A stretch of DNA of 64,000 nt from Usnea hakonensis (GCA_013423325.1 BLJB01000069.1:62001-126000), one strand, 5' to 3'; numbered from the stretch's first letter, positions 1-12,845 are shown. The notes: generated by a model not told the origin, from the letters alone. Program-made: numbers and translations.

Positions 1-88
1 AAAAGCCTTGAGAAATTGATTAAAAGCCACAACTTCGCACCCTTAAGTCACCGTCATCACCGCCAGGACTGAATGTCTTTCAACAAAC

Positions 89-1807
89 ATGGGTCAGAAA
101 ATATCCGCTCTCAGGAGGGAAACTCGAAGCCCCAAGAAACATTCCCAACGCAAGAGTAATAGCGATGGATATCTCTCACAAACCACGTCATTGGAGGGCG
201 AATGTGCTGTGCCCTCATCAAGAGCGGTGGATAGCAAGGAAGACGCTCAGCTTCAGAGTAACACCGTCGAATCTCTCTCACGGACAGCGTTATCGGAGAG
301 CAAATGTGCTGTGTCCTCACTAAGAGCGGTGGATAGCAAGGAAAATGCTCAGCCTCAGAGAAATCTTGATGGATCTTTCTCACAAACAACGTCATTAGAG
401 GGCGAATGCGCCGTGCTGTCATTAAGTTTGACGAACAGTAAGGAAATTGCTCGACGTCAAAGCAATGCCAATGAAAGTCTGTTACCCACCACATCATCAG
501 AGAACGAATCCTCTGCTCTGTCCTTAAACAAGATAGGCAGCTGGGAGGATACTGAAAGTCAAGTTGACAACGATGAAATTTTCTCACAAATCGTTGATAT
601 CGATAAAATTTTCTCACAAACCACGTCAAAGGTCAAATACGCAAAGAGAGTTAGATTTCTTCTTAGCTTCCATAAACATCATCGAGTTCACATGCGTTTG
701 GATACAATCACTTCTTTGGACAACCTATTACAAGTGGACTCACGAATGAACACACGTAGAGGTGTCCAGTCCGGCAACAACAGGACTTTCCCAGAGGATT
801 CGCATCGTACAGGGGTATCGGAAGTCGGCACCGTTCCGAAAAGCTTACTCGAACTGTCCACTGATCTTATACTCGAGATCGCGGATTACTTGCCACCGAG
901 TAGCTATATGTCGTTGAGCTACACATGCCAGAGAATCCGCAATAGCATGGACGCATCCATCAAATATGTACTGGGAGATGAGGTCCCGATGGGCCGATGG
1001 AAAGCCTCCGCGCTATCTATCGAGATGCGAAATATTCGATCGTTAGAACGTCTAGAATGGCGACGTATGTTGAATCGAGATGGAGAAATTGGTTCCCCTC
1101 TATCAACCTGCAGTGACTGCTGGAAAGGACACGACCGCTCACTATTCGCAATTAAAACGCTTATCGAGCCCAGCAGTAGACGTCGCTGCTTAGGTAGCGC
1201 TGGACTGGTCTGGATCTGTCCCCACCGAACTCTCGACATTGAGCAAGTAAAATACCTTAAGAGGTTCCAGCACGCGGAGTGTCAAGGCAGATATTTCAAA
1301 GGGGTCAGTTCTTTCAACCCAAATTGCAGCATGTTTAGTGGGGACTCAATTTTCACCCAATGGCCGATCATGCCCGTGTCACCAAATTTTCAGCCGTCAA
1401 ATCAAGAGGTAAAGGAAGCTCTACGTCCACTGAACGCACCGATATGTCCGCACTTGCGCCTCAATAACGCAAAGGTAGCCAGTCTTTACTTCCAAGACTG
1501 TCGAAGGCTTCGACAAAACTATCCGGAGTTGGACTGTCAGTGTTTGATATGCTTATCTGGACAACGGTTCGCCAAAGTTTGCGGCTTCTGCGGCGCCGGA
1601 ATCAATTTCAGCATAAGATACGAGATTAACGGTTGGGGTGCACTGATCCTAAAGATACAAAGGTTGATCAAGACTCTAGATAATGGTTGTACTGATCGGA
1701 AATGGATTTGTCATGTTGCTGATCCCGCAGACTTTAAAGACTACGAAAGGTCATGGCATGCTGCTGCCGCAGAATGCTGGCGGAAGTTGGAACCTGTAGC
1801 GCGCTGA
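89..1807 (+). CDS. F-box protein with N-terminal 34-residue repeats
   Basis: A single-exon gene of 572 residues. An F-box lies at about residues 248-295 (LLELSTDLILEIADYLP, then the usual LSYTCQRIR end), which in this family binds Skp1 so that the protein can act as substrate adaptor of an SCF ubiquitin ligase. The C-terminal half has the Cys/His pattern often seen in fungal F-box proteins (CSDCWKGHD, WICPH, a CQCLIC...CGFCG cluster), probably a small zinc-binding fold. Unusually, residues 26-161 are four tandem units of exactly 34 residues around a core like TTSLEGECAV...DSKE. The start at 89 is the first in-frame ATG and leads directly into the repeats. Substrate unknown. The F-box call is firm; the repeats are seen directly; zinc binding is inference. 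Confidence 0.8.
   Translation: MGQKISALRRETRSPKKHSQRKSNSDGYLSQTTSLEGECAVPSSRAVDSKEDAQLQSNTVESLSRTALSESKCAVSSLRAVDSKENAQPQRNLDGSFSQTTSLEGECAVLSLSLTNSKEIARRQSNANESLLPTTSSENESSALSLNKIGSWEDTESQVDNDEIFSQIVDIDKIFSQTTSKVKYAKRVRFLLSFHKHHRVHMRLDTITSLDNLLQVDSRMNTRRGVQSGNNRTFPEDSHRTGVSEVGTVPKSLLELSTDLILEIADYLPPSSYMSLSYTCQRIRNSMDASIKYVLGDEVPMGRWKASALSIEMRNIRSLERLEWRRMLNRDGEIGSPLSTCSDCWKGHDRSLFAIKTLIEPSSRRRCLGSAGLVWICPHRTLDIEQVKYLKRFQHAECQGRYFKGVSSFNPNCSMFSGDSIFTQWPIMPVSPNFQPSNQEVKEALRPLNAPICPHLRLNNAKVASLYFQDCRRLRQNYPELDCQCLICLSGQRFAKVCGFCGAGINFSIRYEINGWGALILKIQRLIKTLDNGCTDRKWICHVADPADFKDYERSWHAAAAECWRKLEPVAR
164..571 (+). repeat. Four 102-bp coding tandem repeats
   Basis: Four in-frame 102-bp units encode 34 residues each in the N-terminus of the F-box protein. 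Units 1 and 3 are most alike (both contain SQTTSLEGECAV) and so are the RAVDSKE segments of units 1 and 2. A partial unit (EIFSQ...KIFSQTTS) follows. Confidence 0.85.
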
Positions 1808-2158
1808 TCGCCTCCTATCTTATTAGCCGAGCCCATTGGAGCGTACTTCGTGGGGAGAGGGCGAATTTTCACGGAATTAGAAGACATGCCCGACACGTCC
1901 CTCAATCTCATAGCTCTCCATTCTATCCTTGATGTCGACAATCATTGCCCTTTTCATACGATTTTTTGGGGTGGAGGTTCAATGCTACGTATGACTAGTA
2001 CATTGCCCTCGCATGCTTGTTCCGCTCCACCTGCTATAACAGTCATATACGCTTGTAGTATATTGAGTCTCTAGTTGCTCCTGTAGTCTTTCAAGCTGTT
2101 GGTTGTGCCATTGTAGCTTTCCTTAGGAGCATTCTCCTTCAACGNNCCCCCCCCCGCC

Positions 2159-2189
<31 letters not shown>

Positions 2190-2775
2190 GCTGCTTGTTG
2201 GCAACCCTTTTTGAAATTTGTTTATTTGGCCCAGCCTACATTTCCATCACCCGTGTGAAGCCGCATCGCCCTTTCTCATGCCTAGTAGGGTACCATTGTT
2301 GGTAGAGGCCTGTCTGGCAAGGGCGGGAGTTCGACGCGCTCGAGTGCAATTTCAACGGCTGAGGCTGTCAGGGACAGATTCGATGCGATAGCATTCCAGC
2401 GAGAGGCTGAATTCTCTTTTCAGTAGCACTATTCATATCGACCGGAGCTGTAAGGGAGTGCGGGTCGCCAGCCTTCAAATTCGTGACTGTGGCTCTGGTC
2501 TCAACTCCATCGTGTACTGTCCTCGAGTAGAGAGGGTTGGGTCGGAAGATGGATGCGCTGCCTCTAGCGATGTCATAGGAAGCAGACGTTCTTGTCGCGG
2601 GATACGTCGCCATGTTTGGGACGATAATGGAGTGCGGGTCAGCCGTTTTGCTAAGCTTGCGAATTGCTTGGCATTTGTCCTACACGTAAAGTATTCGAAT
2701 CTTTTTATTGTACAGTGAACGAACTACAACCAGGCTGATTCTTCAACTCGCTCATGGATTCGCGGCCTGAACATC
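1808..2775. other. Intergenic region with assembly gap
   Basis: About 970 bp between the F-box gene and GCN1. It contains two N bases at 2145-2146 directly followed by a C-rich homopolymer, so the true length here is unknown. Short open frames on both strands show no recognisable protein. The 3' part must hold the GCN1 promoter; no specific element was identified. Confidence 0.7.
2147..2188. repeat. Poly-C tract next to an N gap
   Basis: Almost pure C from 2147 to 2188 (only two interspersed G), directly after two N bases. This is either a real C-homopolymer that stopped sequencing or an artefact of gap joining. Confidence 0.9.
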
Positions 2776-5700
2776 ATGGCAGATGCAAGTCAAGACAGCA
2801 ACAGTATTGACCTCAGCCATCTACATGAAGAACTTCTGTCAAGCTCCACCAAAAAGCGTGGAATCGAGCTGGAAAACCTCCATCCCCAAATTGCACAGTC
2901 AAGTAAGGGCCTTGGAAGAAAACGTTCACCGAGAGAATTGGCTGACTTTCTGGAGGAATATCACAACACTCTACCGCTGAGCTCGTCGACGTTCTCTTCC
3001 TAACCTATCCCTACTACACTGATCGAAGCTCACGCCGTGCGGTGCAATCATGTCTCCGGGCCCTCCTGGAGAATGGCGAGTATTCCTCTGTTCGTCCCAT
3101 GATCCTGGATCTCTATCGCAGGGAAACGGCGAAGCATGGACTAGCTGCTTCCAACGCTTTTGTTTTGGTGGAATGGGGGTACATAATACTATCAAGAGCA
3201 TGGGAAAATTCTGATCCACACCTTTGTTTGTCATTCGCCAGGGTATTGGAGATGTGTGTTTCTTCAGGCAAGAGAAACCTCAAGCGCTCTGCTGTGATTG
3301 TCGCAAGACGTACTGTTCTGAAACTCCTTGACAATGAAACCAGCATCCCTGCGATCATCAGCCAACTCACAGCCAAGGATCAACCCCTCGGAAACCGGAC
3401 AGCGGTTCTCTTGGGTATTGTAGCTGGCACATGTGCTCGCAAGAACAATTCGATCCTGACCAAACCCGATTACTACAGTTTCTACGTAAGAGATATCCTC
3501 GGATCTCGAACAGCGGTACCCTCACACATTGCCAATGCTTTGAACGACTTCTTCATGAACTTCACCACGGCTGCAGAACTCTGCAAGGAAATCATACCTA
3601 CGCTCGAGAAAGCCCTTCTGAGGGGACCAGAAGTCGTGCAGAGTCTGGTTCAACCGCTAGTCTATTCACTGCCTCCTGAAGTGGACCTGGCTGAGATCAC
3701 AGCGGTTCATCTGCTCAAACCGCTGTTGGCCAACACCAAGTCTTCGACTGGAACTGTTCGTGACGAAGCTGTGTCAGCATTTGCAGCTCTCATGACTCAC
3801 GCTCAAGAAAAAAAGTTTGTGGCGAAGATCGCTGATGACCTATTGGCATCGTTCTCTAAACTTGCTGTTATTGAACAACGTATAGTGCAGGCGCGTATGC
3901 TGGCTCAGGTACCATATGTATCAGCACAATCAGAGGAAATATGCAGGGTCACAGCTAAGTCAGCTGGTAAAGAGCCCAACGAGACCGCATTAGCTGCAGA
4001 GGTTGCTATCCTAAACACTCAATACTCTCAGATGGTTTTGGATTCTTCGCCACAAAGTCTCCAGCAAGAACGCTATAAGGACGTAGAGGATGCCTTTATG
4101 AAAGGCTTAAGTGACAAAAAGCCCGGTGTCAGGAAGATTTGGGCCATAGGTGTTGGAAATCTTTTATCGAAAGTCGCTGGCCGTAGTAATTACGCACCAG
4201 AACAGGCATCTGGAGCGCATTTAGCTATTAGCCATTTTGTGGAGAGCATTTGCCCAGACTTACTGCGGATATTCGATGAAGCTACGCAGAGCCCTCTTAT
4301 CACTGGCCCCCTGGTCGTAGCTGCTCTCGCAACCATCGCGCTATACCCTATCATGTCACGAATCATTAGAAATGAATCCATCAGGACTTCGTTGCGTAAA
4401 GCTAAGATCTATGATCGAGCTCTTTCTCAAGCATCTTTCCTCCTCAACCACCGAGTGTATACAAAGATGTCGAGCCAAGAAGATCTTGCTTGGACTATTC
4501 GTGCTTTGGTCGCCTGCTCGAACGACCTCGAGAAATCTTCCGCGGTCACCAAGGAGGCCTGGATACAGACTTTTCTGTATCTGATCGCCGCAGCTGGCAT
4601 CCCACCTACTGTGAGGAAAGAAGCAATGGCTGCACTGACCGATGTTTGGTCACAGCGAAGTACAATGCTCTCAGAGATGATCATTCAGGGGCTTTGGAGC
4701 TGGCAACGGCAAATTGAGTTATCAGAGAAGGATAGTGTGGCAGTTTCAGCAAAGAACGGCACTTCCCTATTGTTCCTGGCCATACGGTCCATTTGCCCCC
4801 CGAAGCAAGACAGAAAGCAATTAGACAATGGTTCAATGCAAACTCAACTTATCACCATGCTCGTCCTTTGTCATCCAGAAATACTACCGCAAGTACACTG
4901 GATCGATACATGTTTAAGAGTTGGTCAAGATCCAGGTGAAATTGCTCGTAACAATGTCACACGATGCTTGCAAATTGTTGATCGCTGTATAACGCCTGTT
5001 GAAGCTTCCACGCCGACTGCCACGGTTAAGCTAGCAGCCTATAACACCGCAGCCGAGTTAGCATTTGTGGCTCCTGACTCAATCATTCCCGCTCTAGTTC
5101 AGGTGATAAATGATAACTTACAAACCCACCAGCTCAACCACTTCGGCCCCACAGAGATTGCCATAGCTCGGACACAAGAAGGAACTGCTTTCGTGGATGT
5201 ACTCAGTTCCAAAGCCGCAAGCTACACTATCGACAAGAATTCGAAAGACTACGATACAATGAAATGGGAGCAAGAAGTCCGAAGTCAAGTTGCTCATAAG
5301 AATGGCCAAAACCTCAAGCTCACATCAGATGAGAAGGCCAGGGTCCAGGCTCAACTAGTCAAAGAAGCAGCCATAAGAGCAGATGTACATATATTGGAGT
5401 CCAAATTACAGAATGGAATTGGATTTATCCGCGCACTTGCCATTGGACCACCAACTGAACCGGGGTTGTGGTTGAGTCAAGCTTTGCAAGGTTTGATCAG
5501 TGTCATCACTGCAGGAGCAGGTCGTCTGGTAGGCCCCGCAGCAGATGAAGCTTATTTGGAGTGCTCCCGCTTTGTATCTTCCAGACTTCTGGCTCAGAGG
5601 ACCTTCATCGGAATTGCAACGCTTCGGGCACTAGGTTCGTCCAGCATTCCGGAGGAGCTTATGAAGGAACCTCTAGGAGACCTTGTCACTAGATTACTCT

Positions 5701-8700
5701 ACCGCCTTCGGTTTGCAAGCGAGCAACGTCCCTTTGATAGCATATCTCTCATTTATGTGCTGCCATTACTGTTCGTGGTGCTCCAACAGAGCGGTATTGC
5801 TCGACCATCGGGTGATGAAGCCGATGAACAGATCACACTAGCATTGGAAATCCTCTCGTTTCATACAGATGCGTGTAAGTACAGATCGTTTGCTTATTGT
5901 GGTGTTATCTAGCCTCTCGCTTCGAAAATTCCCCATTAAGCAGCATTGTGTTCTCTTCATGCTGGTGTAGGACATTGTATTAACAATGAAAGCAGTCACG
6001 GACACACAGCTTCCACGTCACCAACTCTTGAGGTTACTGATTGAGTCAATGCAACAATTCTCGCAACACTATAAGATCACCAAGGATACCATATCGGATG
6101 TATGCCGAGCGATTTCAGAGAATGCTACACCAGAAGAGGTTTCAGTGTTACTCAAAGGAGCTATAGTGCCTCAGATATCGGTCAGGACTGCGGTCCTGCA
6201 AGCCATTCGAGATCATATCGATCTGACTGAAGCTGACTTCTGTGACGAGATCTGGCTGGCATGCCACGATGATTTGGACGATAATAACGAACTTGGCCGT
6301 CTCATCTGGAAAGAGAATGGTCTCGAAGCTGAATCAGAACACGCGTTCGCAATGATACCCTATCTCATGAGTCAGGATCGACAACTACGACGTGCCGCGT
6401 CACGAGCGCTGGCAGAGGCAATTGGCCAAGACCAAGCCGTATTTTCTCAGGTTGTAGAACAATTAGAACTCCAATATCGGGAATTAGCTAAACCACGAAT
6501 GCCAGAAAGGGACGCGTTCGGGATGGTGAAAAAGAACAACCTCTCTGATCCATGGGAAAGCAGGAGTGGTATTGCGCTGTCATTCAGGGCATTAGCCCCC
6601 AGCTTTGTCAACTTGGTTCCATTCATTGACTTCCTGATCCAGGATCGCGCGGTCGGTGACCAAAACGCAACGGTGAGAAACGAGATGATCGAGGCAGCAA
6701 CAGAAATAGTTGGACAGCATGGAGCTGCTCAGGTAGAAGAGCTAATGCGAAAATTTGAATTAGCTCTGGATGATTCCGACTCGAATTCTGACTCGTCTGA
6801 CCTCGTGAATGAGGCTGTAGTCATCCTGTATGGTGCTCTTGCTCGTCATCTTCGGAAAGGTGACGATCGAGTACCCAAGGTTGTGCAACGGCTTCTTACC
6901 ACGCTTAAAACACCATCGGAGACTGTTCAGTATGCTGTTGCTGGCTGTCTTCCAGCATTAGTGCAAACATCTAGCCACACAACCTCGGAGTACATACAGT
7001 CTGCGCTAGACCAGCTATTACAATCCAAAAAGTACGCTGCAAGGAGAGGTGGTGCATACGGTCTCGCAGGTATAGTGAAGGGTAAAGGAGTCTCTTCTCT
7101 AAGAGAATTTCGGATTATGTCTACACTCAACATTGCCATCGATAATAAGAAGGACCAGAATCATCGACAAGGAGCACTGTTCGCATATGAGCTTCTGGCT
7201 TTGATACTTGGCCGCACTTTCGAGCCGTACGTTATACAAATAGTCCCACAGCTACTTGCAAGTTTCGGCGACAGTACTGCTGATGTACGTGAGGCCTGCC
7301 TGGATGCATCAAAGACTTGTTTCGCAAGTCTCAGCTCGTACGGAGTTAAGATCATCCTGCCTACGCTACTGGAAGGACTTGAAGAGTCGCAGTGGAGAAG
7401 CAAGAAAGGTGCTTGTGATTTGCTGGGTGCTATGGCCTATCTCGATCCACAACAATTAGCTCTGAGTCTTCCAGATATCATACCACCTTTGACTGGCGTT
7501 CTAAGCGACAGCCACAAGGAAGTTAGGTTGTCAGCCAACAGAAGTCTGCAACGGTTTGGCGAGGTAATCAGTAATCCGGAAGTTAAAGGACTGGTCAATA
7601 TTTTGTTGAAAGCGCTGAGCGATCCTACCAAGCATACCGATGAAGCACTAGACGCTCTCATAAAGGTATCTTTCATCCACTACCTGGACTCGCCTTCATT
7701 GGCTCTTATTGTTCGCATACTCGAAAGGGGTCTAGGAGACAGGTCAGCTACTAAGCGAAAGTCCGCACAAATCATTGGGAGCTTGGCACATTTGACTGAA
7801 CGAAGGGATGTCACCCCTCACCTTCCCATCCTTGTCGCTGGCCTAAAGCTCGCGGTCGTCGACCCAGTTCCTGCCACACGGGCCACTGCGTCTAAAGCGC
7901 TGGGATCATTAGTAGAGAAACTCGGTGAAGATTCGCTACCAGACTTAATCCCCAGTCTCATGTCTACCTTAAAGTCCGACACAAGTGCAGGGGACAGACT
8001 TGGCTCTGCTCAAGCACTAAGTGAAGTCCTCGCTGGTCTTGGCACGGGACGGCTGGAAGAGACCTTGCCAACCATCCTTCAAAATGTTGCCAGCGCGAAA
8101 TCTACTATTCGGGAAGGCTTCATGTCTTTATTTATCTATTTGCCAGCTTGCTTTGGGAACAGTTTTGCTTCTTATCTGAGCAAGATCATACCGCCCATCC
8201 TGTCCGGCTTAGCAGATGAGATCGAATCTATCAGAGAGACGTCCCTAAGAGCGGGCAGACTGCTCGTTAAGAATTTTGCCACCAAAGCTATCGACCTACT
8301 CCTTCCTGAGCTTGATCGAGGACTGGCAGACGACAGCTATCGCATACGACTGAGTTCTGTTGAATTGGTCGGTGATCTCTTGTTCAATTTGACAGGTATA
8401 AGTGGCAAGATGGATCAAGATGAAGAAGAGGAAGGCGCTGCAGAAGCTGGGCAATCTCTGCTTGAAGTTCTTGGGGAAGACAAGCGGAATAAGATCCTCT
8501 CATCTCTCTACATCTGCCGCTGTGACACTTCTGGTCTAGTTCGAACTGCTGCTGTCAACGTTTGGAAGGCTCTTGTTGCAACTCCTCGAACTCTCAAAGA
8601 GCTTATTCCTACACTTACTCCGCTCCTCATCCGACGTCTTGCAAGCTCCAATATGGAGCAGAAGGTTATTGCCGGTAATGCTTTGGGCGAACTTATCAGA

Positions 8701-10998
8701 AAAGCTGGAGAAGGGGTCCTTGCAAGTTTACTTCCTACACTCGAAGAAGGCCTCCAAACATCAACCGACACAGACAGCAAGCAGGGGATCTGCATAGCAC
8801 TCAGGGAAATCATCTCTTCAGCATCTGAAGAAGCGCTGGAAGAATACGAGAAGACTCTGATATCTGTTGTCCGCGTTGCGCTAGTGGACTCTGACGATGA
8901 GGTGCGAGAATCAGCAGCAGAAGCATTTGATTCGTTGCAAAAGATACTTGGAAAGAGAGCTGTCGATCAGGTTTTACCATACCTCTTGAACTTGCTCCGC
9001 ACAGAGGGCGAGGCTGATACTGCTCTGTCCGCGTTGCTAACTCTGCTCACGGATCACACCCGATCGAACATCATTCTACCCAACTTGGTACCAACCCTAT
9101 TGGTCTCGCCCATCTCTGCATTCAATGCAAAGGCAATGGCTTCTCTTTCGGAAGTCGCTGGATCAGCTATGACGAGAAGATTACCTACTATTCTGACTAC
9201 TTTGATGGATAATATCATCGTCTGCAAGGACGATGCTCTACGATCTGAGCTTGAAGATTCATTCGACTCTATTTTACTATCGATGGATGAGAATGACGGG
9301 CTCAACACTGCAATGAGCGTACTGCTTGCTCTGGTGAAGAACCATGATCATCGCAAACGTGCAAATGTCAATATTCGACTAAGCAATTTCTTTGCCAATT
9401 CTGACATTGACTTCTCCCGCTATCACCAAGACCTTATCCGTGTCCTACTTATATCATTTGACGACTCTGACATCGACGTTATTAAAGGCGCTTGGCTTGC
9501 CCTCTCGGAGCTTACAAAGTGCCTCAAGAAAGAAGAAATGGAGGCTCTGGTTTTCTCAACGCGCCAAATCCTACTACAAGTGGGCGTGGCAGGTCACAAC
9601 CTACCTGGGTTTTCGCTGCCAAAAGGCATCAATGCTATCCTTCCAATATTCTTACAAGGTCTAATGAATGGTACCGCGGAACAGCGTACTCAAGCGGCCT
9701 TGGCGATATCGGATGTCATCGATCGTACAAATGCTGAATCACTCAAACCATTTGTCACGCAGATAACAGGACCGCTTATCAGGGTTGTTTCGGAGCGCTC
9801 GGTTGATGTCAAAGCTGCTATCTTGCTGACATTGAACAACCTGCTGGAAAAGATACCAACATTCCTAAAGCCTTTCTTGCCCCAGCTTCAACGCACCTTC
9901 GCCAAATCTTTGGCCGATACCACCAGTGAAGTTCTCAGAACGAGAGCTGCGAAAGCGCTTGGAACCCTAATCACAATGACACCTCGCATAGATCCATTGA
10001 TTGCGGAGCTGGTCACTGGCTCGAAAACACCAGATTCAGGTGTACAGAATGCAATGCTCAAAGCATTATATGAGGTGGTCAGTAAGGCCGGAGCAAACAT
10101 GAGCGATGCCTCCCGTACTTCGATACTGGGGCTTATTGATGGCGATATAAGCCAAGCAGAAATTTCGATAGTCATCACTCATGCGAAGTTATTTGGAGCT
10201 CTGATCAAGAGCCTTCCGGTGACATTTGACGTTTCTAGTCTTATCAAGACCCGTGTCCTTACTACTCATGTGAGCAATGTCACGGTATTGAATCTCAACT
10301 CGGTGCTACTGGAATCGCCTGCTACTTTGACCGAGCACTTCGCTTCAGAGACCCCCAATATCATCTGCCACGGAATTCGCAGCAAAAACGTAAGTGTTTG
10401 TTATGTCAATTGCGGACATTCCTAGCTAATATGTCCATAGACTTTCATCTCCGACAATTGCGTCCTCGCGGCAGGAAAATACCTGCTCACGCCGAGGAAG
10501 GCCTCTGATCATAATTCGAGCAAAGCTGTTATGGAAGCTTTGGCTGCAGCTATTTCACCGGGAGGCCCAGTCGACACTCGGCGTCTATCCCTCGTTGTCA
10601 TTCGCACGGTCAGCCGCATGGACAACGATCAAGTAACCCCCAATCTTCCAGTCCTCGCACCCCCAGTATTTGCCAGCGTCCGCGATCCGGTGATCCCAGT
10701 CAAGCTAGCTGCCGAGGCTGCTTTTCTCTCAATATTCTCAGTCGTGGAAAGCGAAAGCAAGGTCTTTGATAAATACCTAGCGGAAGCTGGAGCAGATATA
10801 AACCCGACGACGAAGAGGAGCATGAACGACTATTTCAAACGAGTGGCACTCAGACTCGGTGCGCAGGCAAGGGAACGGAGAGATGCGGAAGGCGGTGAAG
10901 GTGGACTGGGACTGTCGAATGACGAACGAGAGGATGAAAGAGAGATATGGAGTGTTGGCAAGGTAGACCTTGGGGAGAAGACCTTTAGCGATGACTGA
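2776..10998 (+). CDS. GCN1: GCN1, translational activator of the eIF2-alpha kinase GCN2
   Basis: The product is a giant HEAT-repeat protein that binds ribosomes and Gcn2 and passes the uncharged-tRNA signal that leads to eIF2-alpha phosphorylation. Four exons join in frame: 2776-2902, 2956-5874, 5996-10389 and 10441-10998, giving about 2665 residues, the usual Gcn1 length. Support: LTYPYYTDRSSRRAVQSCL near the N-terminus, PRHQLLRLLIESMQQ at the exon 2/3 join, and the central eEF3-like HEAT block (VRTAVLQAIRDH, RRGAYGLAGIVKG). Introns are 53, 121 and 51 bp; the first has a GCTGAC branch site 14 bp from its acceptor. The second acceptor is set at GCAG (5995) because it restores the conserved HTDA-F-TDTQLPR reading; a start a few bases earlier is less likely. 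Identification is secure; the second intron acceptor is the least certain point. Confidence 0.95.
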
Positions 10999-11360
10999 TA
11001 ATGTGGTAACGAGACATGCACTGGGATGACTGGTTGAAGCATCAGCGCTTGTAGATATGGGTCGTTGAGCATAGCGAGGCGTTTTTCGAAAATTGCCACT
11101 CTTCGTGCTAATGATCCTCGTTGGCCTTAGGGATCAAAAAGGTATTTTAGAATCAAATGCATATATAGTTTGGTCTCTCTAGTAGATATCTTTTCTAGAA
11201 TGTGGCTCTGGCATTTCTGGACATTATTGTGTGTATTCTTGGCAGGACTGGAGACGCTCGCTTAGTCTCGCGCTAGGCAAGCCCACACTTTGATTGAGTC
11301 AACGACACCACTCTCATCAGTACAACATCACTCATCGACAACAACGACCAGCCATCCACC
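10999..11360. other. GCN1 to RPL19 intergenic region
   Basis: About 360 bp holding the GCN1 3' end and the RPL19 promoter and 5' UTR. The leader just before the ATG is rich in CAACA and CACC repeats. No further gene is seen. Confidence 0.5.
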
Positions 11361-12272
11361 ATGTAAGCTACGTACCACCCTTGAGACATATACAAGCAAT
11401 ATCGCAAGCTATCTATCGCGTCTCGTCGATCGCAGAGTCTTCGAGACGCTGCCCAATTCCGCTTGCCCCTCCGTCATCAAATCTGCCCTCCAGCTAATCC
11501 TTACGAACTCATAGGGTCAACCTCCGCACACAAAAGCGCCTCGCGGCCTCCGTCGTTGGCTGCGGCAAGCGCAAGATCTGGCTCGACCCCAACGAGATGA
11601 ACGAAATCTCAAATGCCAACTCCCGCCAAACAATCCGCAAGCTCGTGTCTGATGGTCTCATCATCCGCAAGCAGGTCACCATGCACTCACGTGCACGTGC
11701 GAGAGAATTGACTGCCGCTCGACGGATCGGGAGACATAGAGGATTTGGGAAGAGGAAGGGTACGAGTGATGCTAGGATGCCTAGGTATGGAATCCTGTCA
11801 TAGCGCGAGGGAGGTGTGGGGTGGGAAAGGGCGTCTAAATGTGCAAACGTGATTTTGAATACGTCGAAGATTAATTGGCTGACGTCTATGCGTTACTGTC
11901 TAGCCAAGTCCTCTGGATGCGCCGCCTCCGAGTCCTCCGCCGTCTTTTGGTCAAATATCGCGCCTCGGGCAAGATTGACAAGCACTTGTACCACGAGCTC
12001 TACCACCTGAGCAAAGGTAACACTTTCAAACACAAGAGAGCATTAGTCGAGCATGTAAGTCGTGGACCCCACAACTCTGCAGCGTTTTTCTCTGACACGC
12101 CACTCTGCAGATCCACAAGGCCAAGGCTGAGAAGCAACGTGAGCGTATCCTAAAGGAAGAAATGCAAGCCAAGCGCGACAAGACCAAGGCCGCACGCGAG
12201 AGGAGACAAGGGCGTATTCAGACAAAGAGGAATGCATTGACTGGGGAGGTAGAGGAGCAAACGAAGGAGTAA
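11361..12272 (+). CDS. RPL19: 60S ribosomal protein L19 (eL19)
   Basis: A cytosolic large-subunit ribosomal protein. Four exons join in frame: 11361-11362, 11515-11784, 11904-12054 and 12111-12272, giving 194 residues, the normal eL19 length. Family hallmarks are NLRTQKRLAASVVGCGKRK, WLDPNEMNEISNANSRQ, TMHSRARARE, RRIGRHRGFGKRKG and the basic C-terminal helix (KAKAEKQRERILKEE). The first coding exon is only the two bases AT: the donor GTAAGC begins with the G of the ATG triplet and the acceptor ATAG is followed by GGTCAAC, so the AUG exists only after splicing. Introns are 152, 119 and 56 bp. No other GT-AG placement restores Met-Val-Asn. High expression is expected from the family. Confidence 0.95.
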
Positions 12273-12845
12273 ATTCTACGTGAATCAAAGCTTACTTGTT
12301 TGATGGAATACCGTAAACGGTACAGCGTGTACGGGCGAGATCATTGGCATAACAGCTACTGTTGGCTTGGTCAGACATATGATTATTACGTCTGACAGGT
12401 CTACCATAGCAATGAATCGGCAGATTTCCCATCGAGAACGATGAATGACTCCAAGCCCTTATTCAAGTACTCTGGTCTTCTGAAGTACTGCACAATACCA
12501 GCCTGATCTACAACTCTGTCTGGCGTGTGCCGTATACAATAGTAGTACTTTGAGTCATTGCGTGCTTTACTACTCTCAATTGCGAGCAATCTGATGCAAA
12601 GACGAGAATCATCTGCCCCGGATTTGCCCTTCCCTTGAACATATTCTCCCAGCTTCCTCGTCGCAAGCAAGTATGGAGAAGATTGGACTGAACCTGGCAC
12701 GAATTGGCGAGGGTGGGACAGAATTCTGTTGCCAAGCCTTTTCGGAATTGCCTCGGTTGTAGACTTTGATCCTAGCTCTTGTTGTAGAGTACTATGCTTC
12801 TTTATTTCAGTCTCTGCACTTGAACTCTTTCCTAACCCTCAAAAC
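12273..12845. other. RPL19 to PRP2 intergenic region
   Basis: About 570 bp with the RPL19 3' end and the PRP2 promoter. Short reverse-strand frames at 12401-12735 show no family signature. The PRP2 frame stays open upstream to an ATG at 12729, but this stretch (Cys/Phe-rich) does not look like PRP2 and is probably leader. Confidence 0.5.

Noticed and set aside
111..629. 172-residue open frame opposite the F-box gene
   Set aside because: It mirrors the 34-residue repeats of the F-box protein and has no start context or domain; an antisense by-product of the repeat composition.
12729..12845. N-terminal extension of PRP2 from an upstream ATG
   Set aside because: The extra 39 residues are Cys/Phe-rich and unlike the charged Prp2 N-terminus; more likely leader.
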